The position numbers were made by a program, and so were the translations under genes. This document shows, in pieces, positions 25,953 through 38,348 of a stretch of 64,000 nt of DNA. This DNA comes from Lota lota (lineage: Eukaryota; Chordata; Actinopteri; Gadiformes; Lotidae), in contig JACYXH010000812.1 of NCBI GenBank assembly GCA_026745465.1, forward strand, positions 5,477,954 through 5,541,953, read 5' to 3'. Numbering within the stretch: the stretch's first letter is position 1; the number at the start of each line of letters is the position of its first letter. The notes below the pieces were generated by a model, which was not told the DNA's origin, did no database searches, and saw only the letters and a program-made list of their open reading frames with translations.

Positions 25953-26140
25953 CTAGCCTTGTGAGACCATCTTGATGTAGCGAGTTCCCATTTTAGTTTC
26001 TCGCTGAAGATTAGACTGGCCTCGCTCCCGCTGAAACCAACTTTCAAAGCCCAGTCATTCACCTTAAATAACTAAGTTATGTTCTTGCCAAATCCAGTCG
26101 TGCCACACTTCTATCCGCTGGACCACTTGCTTTGTACTAG
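25953..26140. repeat. Fragment related to the outer element at 20.06 kb
   Basis: CTTGTGAGACCATCTTGAT followed by GCGAGTTC and a TTTCTC-GAAGAT block parallels 20,055-20,110. The far end is not defined. Confidence 0.45.
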
Positions 26141-26439
26141 CCTGCTAGCCATGTGGCTAGAAGTTAACAAAACTCAGATTGAAACAATGGTGGCCCTAGA
26201 TTTAATTATTAATTGTATTTTAGAGAAGGGCAGAGACAGAATCAGGTTGGAAAATATGTTACAGCAGAAAGGACAGTAATAATATGGGACATAAAGGGAG
26301 AAATGGGCCCTCCTTTTAGCACTATGGAGAGGGGTCACAGGCCCGACCAGGACATGGCTCGTCTCTCTGCATGGCTGCTTTGCTGACAGCTAGCAAACTG
26401 AACATCGAGAACATACAACACTGGGACATGCTGCAGTGG

Positions 26440-26440
<1 letters not shown>

Positions 26441-26517
<77 letters not shown>
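26441..26517. repeat. (CA)38 microsatellite
   Basis: A perfect 77-bp CA array. Confidence 0.98.
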
Positions 26518-26519
<2 letters not shown>

Positions 26520-27240
26520 CCAGATTTATAGCGTCGGATGAAAAATGGGTGGCTAAAGCAATTTAGATAAACCTTTTTACACATATGCAGAAAGAAATAA
26601 TTAATTTTGTGAACGGGAGAGGGGGTTCCGATTCATTTGTTTTATATGCCATTCAATTTCTTCACTCTGGAATAATTCAGAGCTTTGTTCAGTTTATTGG
26701 TATGTGTGAGCTTCTCAATGACCTCAATTTATAAAACAGGAGTACGTGTAGGAGATCCAAAGTCTTGGCACAGCTGAACTTCTAGTGCATGGTGTAGTGT
26801 CCATGTTGAACTGGTTTAGAGCACTCCCACATATACAGTTTGTTTGGTGTACTGAAACCCCTTTGAAAGTGTGATCTACCATCAGCTATGTACCTTACTT
26901 TTGTCACGTAGCTTTTCAAATTGACTTTGAATAAATTATAAATGGGGGGTAATGTAATACCCATTTAACTTGGCTGGTAAAGCTTCTAAAATATTGGGAT
27001 CCGCTAAAACTATTTAGGCATCTTTACATACCAAGTCAATACATTATTTGCACATTAGGCAAATTAGGTTATTGATATTTACTTTTACTTGTTACGGGGA
27101 TGAAAAAAATAATTATCTTTATATGGAGAATAAAGGAATATTAATATTTCCTCCTTTTGGTCAACTCTGTCCAAAGATTGATTTAAAATCCATAAATGTG
27201 GCACTCAATGGGCAACATCCAAAGATTTTATATAGACGTA

Positions 27241-28414
27241 CACTATATTGCCAAAGGTTTTGGGACGCCTGCCTTTACATGTACATGAAGGTTAATGACA
27301 TCCAATTCTTAATAGGGTAGGGTAGGGTAGGGTTTCATATGGAGTCTGCTCACACTTTGCAGCTATAACAGCTTCAACTCTTCTGGGAAGGCTTTCCACA
27401 AGGTTTAGGAGTGTGTTTATGGGAATTTGTGACCATTCTTCTTGAAGCGCATTTGTGAGGTCAGGCACAGATGTTGGACGAGAAGGCCTGGCTCGCAGTC
27501 TCCGCTCTAATTCATCCCAAAGGTGTTATATTGGGTTGAGGTCAGGACTCTGTGCAGGCCAGTCAAGTTCCTCCACAACAAACTCGCTCATCCATGTCTT
27601 TATGAACCTTGCTTTGTGCACTGGTGCGCAGTCATGTTGGATCAGGAAGGGGCCATCCCCAAACTGTTCCTACAAAGTTGGGAGCATGAAATTGTCCAAA
27701 ATGTCTTGGTATGCTGAAGCATTAACAGTTCCTTTCACTGGAACTAAGGGGCCAAGCCCAACCCCTGAAAAACAACCCCACACCATAATCCTCTCTCCAC
27801 TAAACTTTACGCTTGGCACAATGCAGTCAGGCAAGTACCGTTCTCCTGGCAACCGCCAAACCCAGACTCGTCCATCGGATTGCCAGACAGAGAAGCGTGA
27901 TTCATCACTCCAGAGAACACGTCTCTACTGCTCTAGTGTCCAGTGGCGGTGTGCTTTACACCACTGCATCCGACACTTTGCATTGCATATGGTGATGTAA
28001 GGCTTGGATGCAGCTGCTCGGCCATGGAAGCTCTTTCTATGAAGCTCTCTACGCACTGTTCTTGAGCTAATCTGAAGGCCCGCTCTGTGATTTTACGTTG
28101 CCTACCACTTCGTGGCTGAGTTTCTGTTGTTCCCAATTGCTTCCACTTTGTTATAATACCACTAACAGTTGACTGTGGAATATTTAGTAGTGAGGAAATT
28201 TCACTAATAGGTTGCCACCTGTGCAATAAGTCTATCACGGTACCATGCTTGAATTCACTGAGCTCCTGAGAGCGACCCATTCTTTCATAAATGTTTGTAG
28301 AAGCAGTCTGCATGCCTAGGTACTTGATTTTATACACCTGTGGCCATGGAAGTGTTTGGAACACCTGAATTCAATGATTCGGAGGGTTGTCCCAATACCT
28401 TTGGCAATATAGTG
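27241..28414 (-). mobile_element. Tc1-like transposon, inactivated and internally deleted
   Basis: Terminal inverted repeats CACTATATTGCCAAAGGT and its reverse complement end the element, and TA dinucleotides (27,239-27,240 and 28,415-28,416) flank it as expected for Tc1/mariner insertion. It is 1,174 bp against about 1.6 kb for a complete element. The minus strand carries broken transposase remnants. A short G-rich (TAGGG)n run lies near its right-strand 3' end at about 27,314-27,333. Confidence 0.92.
27340..28290 (-). pseudogene. Tc1-like transposase pseudogene
   Basis: Read on the minus strand, it starts near 28,280 with MGRSQELSEF and an HTH region (ISSLLNIPQSTVSGIITKWK). A deletion then removes much of the linker to the catalytic domain. 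The first catalytic Asp is visible in LWSDESRF and the second in QHDCAPVHK. The codon expected to give the catalytic Glu in NPIEHLWDE is TAA (27,526-27,528 on the plus numbering). Another stop (27,925-27,927) precedes RRVLWSDES. These lesions and frame changes mean it cannot make an active enzyme. It is a different Tc1 lineage from the intact copies at 38.3 and 45.9 kb. Confidence 0.88.
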
Positions 28415-28429
28415 TATATACACAAATAA

Positions 28430-31080
28430 CTATGATTAATGGAGCTATTTGCAACAAAAATACATTACTAAATCATGACCATGATATGTCATATGTCATC
28501 AGTGATTAAGGAAACATGCTAAGTCTAAATACTGGCTTCTCAGACAACAATGCTAATCCGTATGTTCTCCTTTGTCATTTCCATTCTTGGTTGGAATTTT
28601 ATGTTTTGTTTTGGCTTATTCTCTGAGTAACCCCGGGTTGCCAGATATGAAACAAATTGGCACACAGGCACAGCATGCTGCATCCATGGAAGCAAGCAAA
28701 CGAGCTGGATCAACTGAGAATTTACTAACTTCTACCCGACCTAAAAAGCCTTGTCCTCTTTCGAAAGAGCTCCTAGACCTGAGCCCTGCTAAAATGTCAA
28801 TCTTGGAGTTGCATTTGAAAGTTGGAGACAGCTTAGAGCCCAGAAGGATTTCAAGATGGATGCCACCCGAGCTTCGAGTCTGAGGAGGAAGGGGTGGGTG
28901 GAGGAAACTCTCTCCCATATTGTGAATTTGGACTGCGGTACCCATTTTAAACGCTCAGTGTCAATGTTACATATTGTACTGTACCTTTAACAATGAGTAG
29001 GATAGGCTACTATAGGCTTACTGTGCATCAAACTGTGCTTGAAAGTACGGCTTTATTTTCCTAAGTCTTTGCTTTGTACTGCTTTGCTTGAAAGGTTTTT
29101 GTAAAAATTTTATTATCCAAGATCACAGTGATTGACAACCAGTGGAGGAGAACAACAACAGACTTAAGAGGACAATTAAGAACTTAAGTGGGTTAAGTCT
29201 AGGATCGCAAGACTGCTCAGGTGCATATATGTTGCATCACAGTTATAAATTACTACTGACACCCGGTGAAAATGCAGTGGCTGTCCATATAAGGGATGAG
29301 GTGCAAGTAGTTTTATCATATCATATCACTCATAGCGGTTGACCTGTTTTGTTCGGGTCCCTGCTTTCGACAGTTGACATTTTTCCGAGCCCCCAGGAGC
29401 CCCCAGGATGATTGATGGTGCATGGACTTGGACCGACATGTGAGGAGCTTTCACTCATCTTTGATAGATCCTCCAGTGTCTGCTCTGCTTGCTGCCTAGC
29501 ATTTTAAACAAGGTCCACATCAACAGCCCCGGGTTCAGGAGATTATACTACCCAAGCGCTTCACTTCTACAATACAATTTTTCAAAGATTATTCCTTTTC
29601 AACAGTTGCCATTTGGAAAAATGCTTTCATAATGTCACATGCTCCTTATTAAGAAGGGATTGTTAATTTGTACAGATTAATAGGGGGCAATCAGGGGCCA
29701 CCGGAGTCAGAGGTCCTAAAAGCATATATTTTGACAGATGTGTGTCACGTGTTAGATTTTGTGACTTGTTTAATGTTATGATGGATTGGGTATGGATTAA
29801 TGAAATACGGCCAAAGCAGTGACTGAAGTTATAATTACTACAGAACTGTTTGTTTTGTGAAAAAGTGTGTTTCTAAAGCTGTCAGTCACCAGTGGTGTAG
29901 TGGGGATGTTTAAAGCGGGCAAAAGTCTGCTAGTAAAGAGTCACTGATGTAGCAATTGATAATGATAGTTAAAGAGTGTGCTCAGATCCCATGTGTTGCC
30001 CTATCCAAAGACCATAAGAGAGGACTCCACAATAGTTTGTTAAATATTTAAAATGTAATTTAACAAAGTTCTCTTAAGACACTAATTGATACAGAAAAGG
30101 ACATGAGCACCATATCTGTCATCGACATCTCAACTTCTCATGATTAATGGCTCCGTATCTGCTTCTGGAGGCGTGAAATTATCTTTAATTACACTTATTG
30201 CGGTTCACGGGTAGTGTCTTGTTCTGCCTTGGTAGACAAGGTTTTGGTAAACACCTTTTTTCTCTTTTCAATTAAAGTATTTAGTTCGTAAGCCTATAAG
30301 GAGCAGAACATTGGCATCGTCTTCTTCCCAGTGAAACCGGTCTCCGAAGGCAGGACTCAACATGAATGTGGCAGGTGACATATTCATCCTTTGTTAGGAT
30401 GTGATTTGGGTGAACACAGGACTTTAGAGGACAGTTTTGTATATATTAATGTTATATCTGCCTGCGCAGACTTGGTGTTCAGGATGAGAGTACCTAGACA
30501 TAGGTCATCCATTATGTACTATAGCTGATCTTTGCTGTGTCTTGTTTTCCGGAGTACTGGATGTAGGCTCCTGGTGTGATTTCTGTGTGGATTCTGTGCC
30601 CTCTAGTGGATCCAAGAAAGCCTTGGTCTCTCTCTCTATCTGTGTTTGTGTGTGAGCACGCGCATGTGTGTGTGTCCTAAAGTGCGAGCCAGGTCAGATT
30701 AAGTCAGCTTGACTGAATCACAGTGATTTAAAAAGAAAATCCCATTTGCTGATTTCATATATTCATACAGATACAAATGCAGAATATGAATGCAAAAGGG
30801 TTTGTTTTGTGTTTTACATTTTTCAATACCTCTGTGAAACATCTACCAATTGCCCTCTAAAGGGAAAATAGGATATTTTATAACATGCAACATAAAACAA
30901 TTTCCTGTTCTGCTGTGGGTATTCAGCTATGATTCGAGATAAACATGTTATTGTCTCACGTTCGGTGTGAATTAAGTTGCCTCTATACTTAAACCAGCTT
31001 TTTCGGTGTTCTCATCTCATCTGGTTGCTATTACACACCACTCTAAGCAAACAAACTTGCAATTGCAACCAATTAGCTAG
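28430..31080. other. Gene-free interval
   Basis: No gene recognised. The frame at 28,572-28,883 (103 codons) has no motif and overlaps a similar-length frame on the other strand. Confidence 0.5.
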
Positions 31081-31084
31081 ATTC

Positions 31085-31235
31085 ACAAAAAGGTGAAGCG
31101 ACAAATCCATCTTTGCGTCTTTGAAGACCCGGTTCTTGGTTATGATGGTCATACAGGTATATTGCTGACACTGAGGATAGATCCCAGGACATTTGGTGGT
31201 GGGAGTGGAAGAACATAACCACTATACTATCCTCC
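31085..31235 (-). repeat. tRNA-derived SINE-like fragment
   Basis: On the minus strand an A-box match TAGTATAGTGG (31,219-31,229) is followed 44 bases on by GGGATCTATCC (31,175-31,185), one mismatch from a B box. That spacing is right for a tRNA-type pol III promoter. The head resembles tRNA-Asp-like sequence (TAGTATAGTGGTTA). It does not fold into an intact tRNA, so it is read as a SINE remnant rather than a tRNA gene. Confidence 0.55.
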
Positions 31236-32111
31236 TGCCCCCTTTTAGGCAAAGTATCATCTTTTAATAAATATTGTGATGTGACTTCACTTGTGACTAA
31301 AGACAAGAGCCAAATGCCTTCATCACTTAGGAGAGAGGGTGTTGCACACTGATGTCACGTCAGCTTCAGTCCATAATCTGGTCCCTGCTTATCGTTTACC
31401 ATTTTATAACAACCACAAGTGTGTCTGGCGGTCTCCATAATACATCCGTTGGGAGCCTTGTCACTGCTTTCGCTGACAACTTTACAGCACTGTGTCCCCC
31501 ATCTTCAACCTGCATAATTTCTCAATGATTGTCAAATTGTATCGCTATATTTCATTTCAATGTTTTATCTCACTGTGTCTCCAGACAGGCCTCATTGCTA
31601 GACACAAGCCGATTAAAAAGAGTGCACGGAGAGAGAGGGAGGATAATGTGTTTTGTAGGATTGAATGCAAGTGTCAAAACAAGCTTTATAAGCTAGACTC
31701 ACTTTGTCTGTGTTTCCCCCCAAGGGAGTCAACAGCTTTATGTAGGCCTGTATAAGACTATGTACCTAAACAATTAACATCAAGATCAAGCATGTGTATT
31801 AGTATGTAGGCATGTAAACATTAATTGTGTCAATTAGTTGTATTTTTTTGTATGTTACCTGGTAGAACACCATTTTCTGACATACACCTAGCCTATGACA
31901 TTACACCGAGAGGATGCCCTCGTTTTACCCACCCAATTAAAACAAGACAGTGGAATATCAGCAGAGAAGATTGAAACTCAACCATTTAGTTTATTTTAAT
32001 TACTCTTCTCTTACTTTGTCCCTCCCTTGGTAACACGCACGCTGCGACAGCCTCCAATTAGTATCTGGCTTATTGCTTTCTTTAACAGCTATTCCTAATT
32101 AGGAGGAACTT

Positions 32112-32212
<101 letters not shown>

Positions 32213-32552
32213 CAATGGCTCAGTTGACACCAGGTGCCCTGTGGAATCAGTGCTATCCGTCTCTTCTGAATTTAATTCTGTCTATTTATTATTCTGCTTC
32301 TGTCTCGACACCGCTGAACTTTGTCACTCTCCACATTGCTGTCACATCCCTACCAGCTAAGATGGCATATTAAATGAGTAGTGCAATACCATTGCAAAAC
32401 ATTATTAATTATTAATATCACACTGGGATTATGTAATACAATGAAGGAAGAGGTTCAGGACTAGGATCATGTCATAGCTCACAATAACCACAAGAGGTTG
32501 GTATACGTTTCTCTGTTGTTTCATCGCCCTGTGATCAAAAGGTGCCGCCTGA

Positions 32553-35500
32553 CGTCACCAGCTGGATGAACTCTGGTGGGTCAGCTCTGTGACATAGCCT
32601 AGGCTCATGGTGGTACAGTGTCGACAAAGTCGACACCGTGCGGGAAATCGCCTTTGAACTGTTATACTCGACTCAAAGGGCGAAAACAGGAAAAAGTACT
32701 CAATAACAATACATTAATATCGTGTTTTGCGGTAAGCAACAAGCATACACTGTGAAACTTGTCGGTGGGAAATTGATTTGAAGCGGTAAGCAACACGAAG
32801 ATATGTAACTGCTTAGATGATAATTATTAGAATTGTGTTTTCAAGACAAATATGCAATCTACGCATCGCATTTGAAAACGTACAACTCGAATCTTCTCGC
32901 GGTCAGTTTGAATTCGTAATGACTTTCACCAGACGAAATTAAAAGTAAGATACAACTGTAACGTTACTTACCTGTGACACCAATGTGAAAATGGTATATC
33001 AAGACCTTCATTTGTTTTTTTGATGTTGTTGTGTGACTACATTAAACACTAAGGGTCACCTTAAAGGTATTATGTTATGGAAATATCACAACAGCGGAGT
33101 ACTAGCCTAGTTGTGTCGCTAGATGGTGCTACATACTATTTACAAAGTAACGAGTGTGGAATCCAGCGGCATGTCATTATCACAAAATATGTTAGTTATA
33201 GCGTAGAACCAATATATGGCCAATATAATAAGCTTATTTATCTTATAAATGTTGTAATGAAACAAAAGGCAAATCGTTTATGATTCACTGAACTGTACTT
33301 TGTTATGTGTGTCCACTTTTAAATGCTTAGGCCTATTCAACCAGCATGCAATGATTTGAACAGCAACGTGAATATAAGGAGTAATTGAGCTGCCTTTGTC
33401 CTCATCCAGTCCTTGAAATTACATTTCCTGCTCACATTATTACTGTACCCTTGGTAGATTTAACCTCTCTGGTCAAATGTAAAATACGTGTAGATTCTTT
33501 GGACTATGTTAACTTTGTATATCAATTCTTAGGAGCTCAGCTCATCTTGTCCTCTATTTCTAAAGCAAAGGCACCAAGATCAATGTTTAAATTACTGTAG
33601 GGGTTTTACAGTGCATCTAAAAGCAGTAAGTGTGTGTGGTGGGTTATATTACCGGTATTAACATACTGGTAATACAACTTTAACATTGCAGTTGTTCACT
33701 TAATAGTCTGTATAGCAGACTACCAATGGACATGGACTGACCTGTTGAGCTGAGACTAAACAGCCTATCAATATTTAAAGGAACATGCAGATGAATATTA
33801 TAACAGGAAAAATTCATAGTTTACATGACCATTGCAAATCTGCATAATCTGAAACTAATACGGTTTTAAACTTTTATACTATATATTCCTATTCCTATAA
33901 TCCTATATAAGGATTTTGATGTAAACACATTTTTTTTAACCCTACCCCATATCTTACTGTTGAACCACTATTATACAAGTGCTTATTTTGGCAGTTCATG
34001 CCAGGATAAGGTTCAAGTGTCCATATCCGTTGTGATGAGAAATGTGTTATTGTATTTATATATCGCTGTAGGGAAACGCCACTCGTCTGTGTGGAGGACC
34101 TTGTCAATCCTCCTAGACCCATCACTTTCCAGCACATCCAGGAGAGAGACCGTGTGGAAGCATGTCCTCCCTGGTCCGACTGAGGCTGCTGCCCAGCGCC
34201 AAGTGCCTGTACACCCAGCCCGTCCAGGTGCTGGTGGACGGCCTGCGCTCGTCCCAGGTGGTCACCATGAAGGCCAGGGCCACCGACGACAAGGGGGTGC
34301 TCTTCCACGCCTCCGCCGTCTACAGGGCCGACTCCGGCGGGGTCGTGGACCTCAGGAGGGACCCCTCGCTGGGCGGGAGCTACACAGGCGTGGAGCCCAT
34401 GGGTCTGCTGTGGTCCCTGAGGGCCGACACCCTCCACACCAAGTTCTACAAGAGCGACTCCCGGAAGCCCCACGTGGTCAGGTTCTCCGTGCACGAAGTA
34501 GAGACGGCGGCCGGGCCTGCTTTGGCCGAGGCGACCAATGAGAGGCGTCTGCTGGCGGATGGGGTCGCCCGACAACCAATCAAAGAAGGGAACATCCGTG
34601 GAGTTCTCTTTGTTCCCCCAGGTGGGTGGCTGAGTGCTGTTAAAAGAATATTTATAATTATATTTGATCAAATATATATTTATTTGCACTTTAAAGTGGT
34701 TATGTGGGCGGCTAGAGGCCCAGACAGATCCATGTAGTGAAACAATGTGAAGTCACGTCATCATGATGGTCTCCAGGCTAAATGGTGTGGCCAGTGCCAC
34801 CAACACCCAGTTCGTAACATTCATAATACTACAAATGCAAGGGGTTTCATCACAGGGCCCTAGGCTCAATCACCATTGTATTACCTCATTCTGCGATAGA
34901 TGGTGACTGAATTGAGTTATTTACATGAAAATCTTTGGAGATTTCCACTTCAATGACAAAGCAAACATTAATGACTTTAGCAAAAGCATTATGATTATAA
35001 TAAGAGCTGGGTATGATTACGGAATACATTTCATAATAATAATTGTCACTGATTTACTGTATTATATGTCTCACTAATGTCCTGATAAAGCCAACCCTCA
35101 TGGACATTTATTATAAGTTTCGGTTTAACATCCAAATGAAAGCTCTTAGTTTCAGTGTGTTGGTGTGATGGTCATGAGATTAAAGATGAGTAATAGTGCA
35201 ACCAGTAGCAGCAGTATTTGTCTTCTGAAGCTCAAGCCTATCCGTAGAACCCATGATTTCTTGTGTTTGTAATGCACTATACTTTCTATTGTGCAGGAGA
35301 AGGCCCCTTCCCTGCTGTGTTGGACCTTTACACATTTGGCGGTGGGCTGTCTGAGAGACGAGCCTCTCTCCTGGCCAACTGTGGCTTCATGGTTCTGACT
35401 GTGGCGCTGTACGGCCATGACGACCAGCCCAAGAAGGTCACAAAGCTCCATTTGGACTACTTTGAGGAGGCAATACAGTTGTTAAGGAAACATCCAAAGG

Positions 35501-36395
35501 TGAGTATCCTGAGGAAACCGAAGAAGGATGAACTGTACACCAATTATGCTTAAAGTCAAACAAAAGTTGAATACCAAAAATAACAATATAATTACTGAGT
35601 GAAATCTACTGACAAGAAACATGACACAAAAACCGAACTGACACATTGAGTAATTGTCCTCCAAACATGTAGGCTATAAAGATGGATTTGCTCTCTTTGT
35701 GCGCCTCTTAGTATTTCAACCAGTCCTTGTGTAGGCCGTTGTTACAGATAGAGACAAGGTTTCAGCCTCTAGTTCATCTTGTGTGCTGCCTTCCATGTTC
35801 TTCTGCTCTGAGCAAGATCTGTTTCAAAAGCAGATGCAGAGTCTCCGGACTTAATTGATCCCTAGGGAAATTACTGTCACAGGGGCTCATCAAAATGTAC
35901 ATGAAATACTATAAACTATGTAACTTTAAAAGTGGCTCATATGCTAGGAGCTTGCATGTTACATTAACAGTGTTTATTTCTCACAGGCAATGGATTCGGG
36001 CGTTGGCGTAATATCAATATCCAAGAGCGGAGATCTGGCACTTTCAATCGCCACGTACCTACCAAACGTTAAAGCCACCGCGTGGATAAACGGCTGCTGC
36101 TCCAACGTTGCCCTACCCCTCTACTACAGAGGAAGTCAAATACGCTCTGCCCTAATGTACGACAGCCGTGGTATTACGGTCACCGAGTCTGGTGCTTTGA
36201 ACATAAAGCATGGCCTTCACGATCATCTGGCACCAGAGAACGAAGGATCCCTGATTCCCATCGAACGAGCCGCAGGGCGCTTCCTCTTCGTGGCCGCTGA
36301 GGATGACCTCAACTGGGACAGTTGTCTTTTTGCTAACCAGATGGAGGAGAGGCTGAGACGTCTCGAGAAAGACAACTTTGAGAAGGTGGTTTACC
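32553..36395 (+). repeat. Array unit, older left part of copy 1
   Basis: It is homologous to 40,171-43,946 and 47,713-51,489 but differs from both by scattered substitutions and indels. These include a net 68 bp of extra AT-rich sequence in intron 1 and the absence of a CGGTGG insertion near 32,733. Copies 2 and 3 are almost identical to each other over this stretch. Weaker similarity continues left of 32,553 (ATAACCACA and CATCGCCCTGTGA). Confidence 0.85.
32618..32636. promoter_or_regulatory. Palindrome GTGTCGAC-AAA-GTCGACAC upstream of copy 1
   Basis: A perfect 8-bp inverted repeat with a 3-base spacer, kept in all three array units (spacer AAG in copies 2 and 3). A regulatory role is only a possibility; it could equally be an inert part of the duplicated unit. 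Confidence 0.4.
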
Positions 36396-36595
36396 CACAG
36401 TCGGGGCACTACCTGGAGCCACCGTTCGGGCCGTACTGCCCGTCCAGCTTCCATGGGGTGGTGGGGGCGCCGGTCGCGTGGGGTGGGGAACCCAAGGCCC
36501 ACGCGATGGCTGAGGTGCACCTGTGGAACAAGATCCAAGAGTTCTTCAGAACACACCTGGTCCCAGAGGCTGGTGCAGCCAAAGCTAGGTTATAG
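34162..36595 (+). CDS. ACOT/BAAT-family acyl-CoA thioesterase-like enzyme, copy 1
   Basis: Exons 34162-34621, 35297-35499 and 35987-36595 (GT-AG introns of 675 and 487 bp) join in phase to 423 aa, the usual size for the family. The start ATG has A at -3 and opens the N-terminal thioesterase/BAAT beta-sandwich domain (about residues 12-140). The alpha/beta-hydrolase domain follows (LDLYTFGGGLSERRASLLAN). The nucleophile elbow SISKSGD gives Ser233, EDDLNW gives Asp328 and SGHYLEPP gives His362. BAAT conjugating enzymes carry Cys at the nucleophile position, so Ser predicts hydrolysis of acyl-CoA to free acid and CoA. The C-terminal -ARL fits the peroxisomal PTS1 consensus. Typical downstream family motifs are present (WGGEPKAHAMAEVHLW). 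It differs from copy 2 at nine residues: V62L, R87M, T90A, V113G, T115A, R129H, S281T, R282H and P358S. Exon 1 is strikingly GC-rich against AT-rich flanks. Which fish acot/baat paralog it is cannot be settled here. Confidence 0.9.
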
Positions 36596-36789
36596 AAGGC
36601 TGTTTTCCTATAACCTTGGAACAAAGCTGATAGGATAGGAATGACTTGATTCACAAACCTAACTTTTTCACCTGCAAAATCACCGGTTATCCCAACCTCA
36701 ATTTTTTCTTGCACTTTGCTTGCACGTATTTGCGATGCCTAAACATCAAAGATGGAACATTATTGTATGATTAGTGCAAAGTCCCGCAA

Positions 36790-36795
36790 AATAAA
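36790..36795 (+). promoter_or_regulatory. Polyadenylation signal AATAAA, copy 1
   Basis: It lies 195 bases after the copy 1 stop codon. Copy 2 has the same signal; the equivalent place after copy 3 has lost it. A second AATAAA at 37,462-37,467 is conserved in all three units. Confidence 0.65.
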
Positions 36796-37898
36796 ACATT
36801 TGATCATCGTCAGTAAAGAAGGATTTATGTTATTCTTCAGATGTGTTCTTTAGAAGCGTTATTATTGGTTTGAACCTTGGATCTACATTGTAGGCAGTGC
36901 CAACGGTAGTCAAGAACGTCCACAAGAACTTCTGCTAAGACAATGGCTTTGTATACAGTTTTCCTCATGCAGGGAACCACTGTCTGTGGTGAAGGTTTTC
37001 AGAACACATTGGCTGATTCTATTCTGTTCTGTTGCCAATCCATATCATCAGACTCACATATGGCATCTCATACATAACCTTAATTTCCCTCTGGAACATC
37101 CTAAAGAATATGAAAGCTGCAGCGTAAAAGATCAAGGACTTGGCTGTACTGATTTGTGCCTCCTTGTGTTTAAATGAAAAGATATGAAAAGATGAGCCTT
37201 GTTTGAAGATCATTGGTTTTATGCTGACTTGTATAATGTTGATTCATAAAACAATTTCCATATCACACAAAGAAAGGTGTAATCTACTGAGGTGCGTTCC
37301 CATCTTGATTATGTGTTGATTTATTTTGTTATAGAATCCAGGCGACATGGTGAGATGTATTTTTTCTCTGTAATCTTTTACTCTACAGCCAAAGCCTTAA
37401 TTGTGTTTTCCTGACCTACACATTAGACTAACTACATTATGTAGCCTTGACTATTTAGCCTAATAAAATCCTACGCTGTTCACTTTCCTTTCACTGACAG
37501 GTTTTTGTGTGTGTAGTGATACTTTTGTCGTTGTACTCATACTATTACTACAGTTGTTTTTTTGTGTTCTATTACATGGCTGTTGGCAACATTGGTTAGC
37601 TGCTGATTTAAGTTCGCTTCAGTTTAGAAGCTAATGCTGACGTGAGTATTAACCACGGGAGCCAAGTGGCAGCGTGGGACGATGTCATTGTGTATGGCCA
37701 CTGTCGTTGCCCTTCTCTTCGTGTCATTAGTTTATACATAGAAGTCCCCATAGTTATTAACCCAGCTGGATCAGGGCTCTGAGTGATGTGAGTGAGGACA
37801 TCTCCTGACTCACTGTGTGTCTGCATAAGTGTTCACCCTACCCTACATTTCACCTCACCAATCAGTGTACAGGTTGTGTCTGTGTTAAGTTAAAGTAG

Positions 37899-37942
37899 GT
37901 GTGTGTGTGCGTGTGTGTGCGTGTGTGTGTGTGTGTGTGTGT
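37899..37942. repeat. (GT)n microsatellite, copy 1 unit
   Basis: GT array with two GC interruptions, 10 bp longer than its duplicate at 45,451-45,484. Confidence 0.95.
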
Positions 37943-38348
37943 GATACCATTCATAGAAAATGAACAGAGGAGAGTAGGCTTTCACACACACAAACAGATT
38001 CAACCTGCAATCTCATCTGCAAGGAGCTGATTAACAATTGTCACTGGCATCATGAAAACAAACTTGTACCCAATGGTGTGAAAAACTGAGCCGTAAAATA
38101 AATAAGATAACTACTAAGTATTCCATGAGAAACACTGGCCGTTTCAAACACAACAATGTATTCCCCTAATTACTACCAACACCATTACTGTCCAGTCCAG
38201 TCCAATGCTCATATACTTCCAAAAGGAAGGTGGCCATTGCGATGGTGCATAACGATGTGCAAGCCCTATAATATGCTAAGAAAATAATATTATCAGCATT
38301 ATAACAGTCAACATGTTTGGCCGCTAGGAGGTGAATAAGGTCAATATA

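Noticed and set aside
31085..31235. Functional tRNA gene on the minus strand
   Set aside because: Promoter boxes are present, but the acceptor and anticodon stems do not pair; a SINE fragment fits better.
33077..33283. 68-codon frame starting MEISQQRST, repeated at 40,703 and 48,246
   Set aside because: It is preserved only because the whole unit is duplicated. It lies upstream of the gene start, has no recognisable domain, and changes between copies are as frequent as in neighbouring non-coding bases.
34162..36595. Calling the array baat itself
   Set aside because: The nucleophile is Ser, not the Cys of BAAT, so the paralog name is left open.
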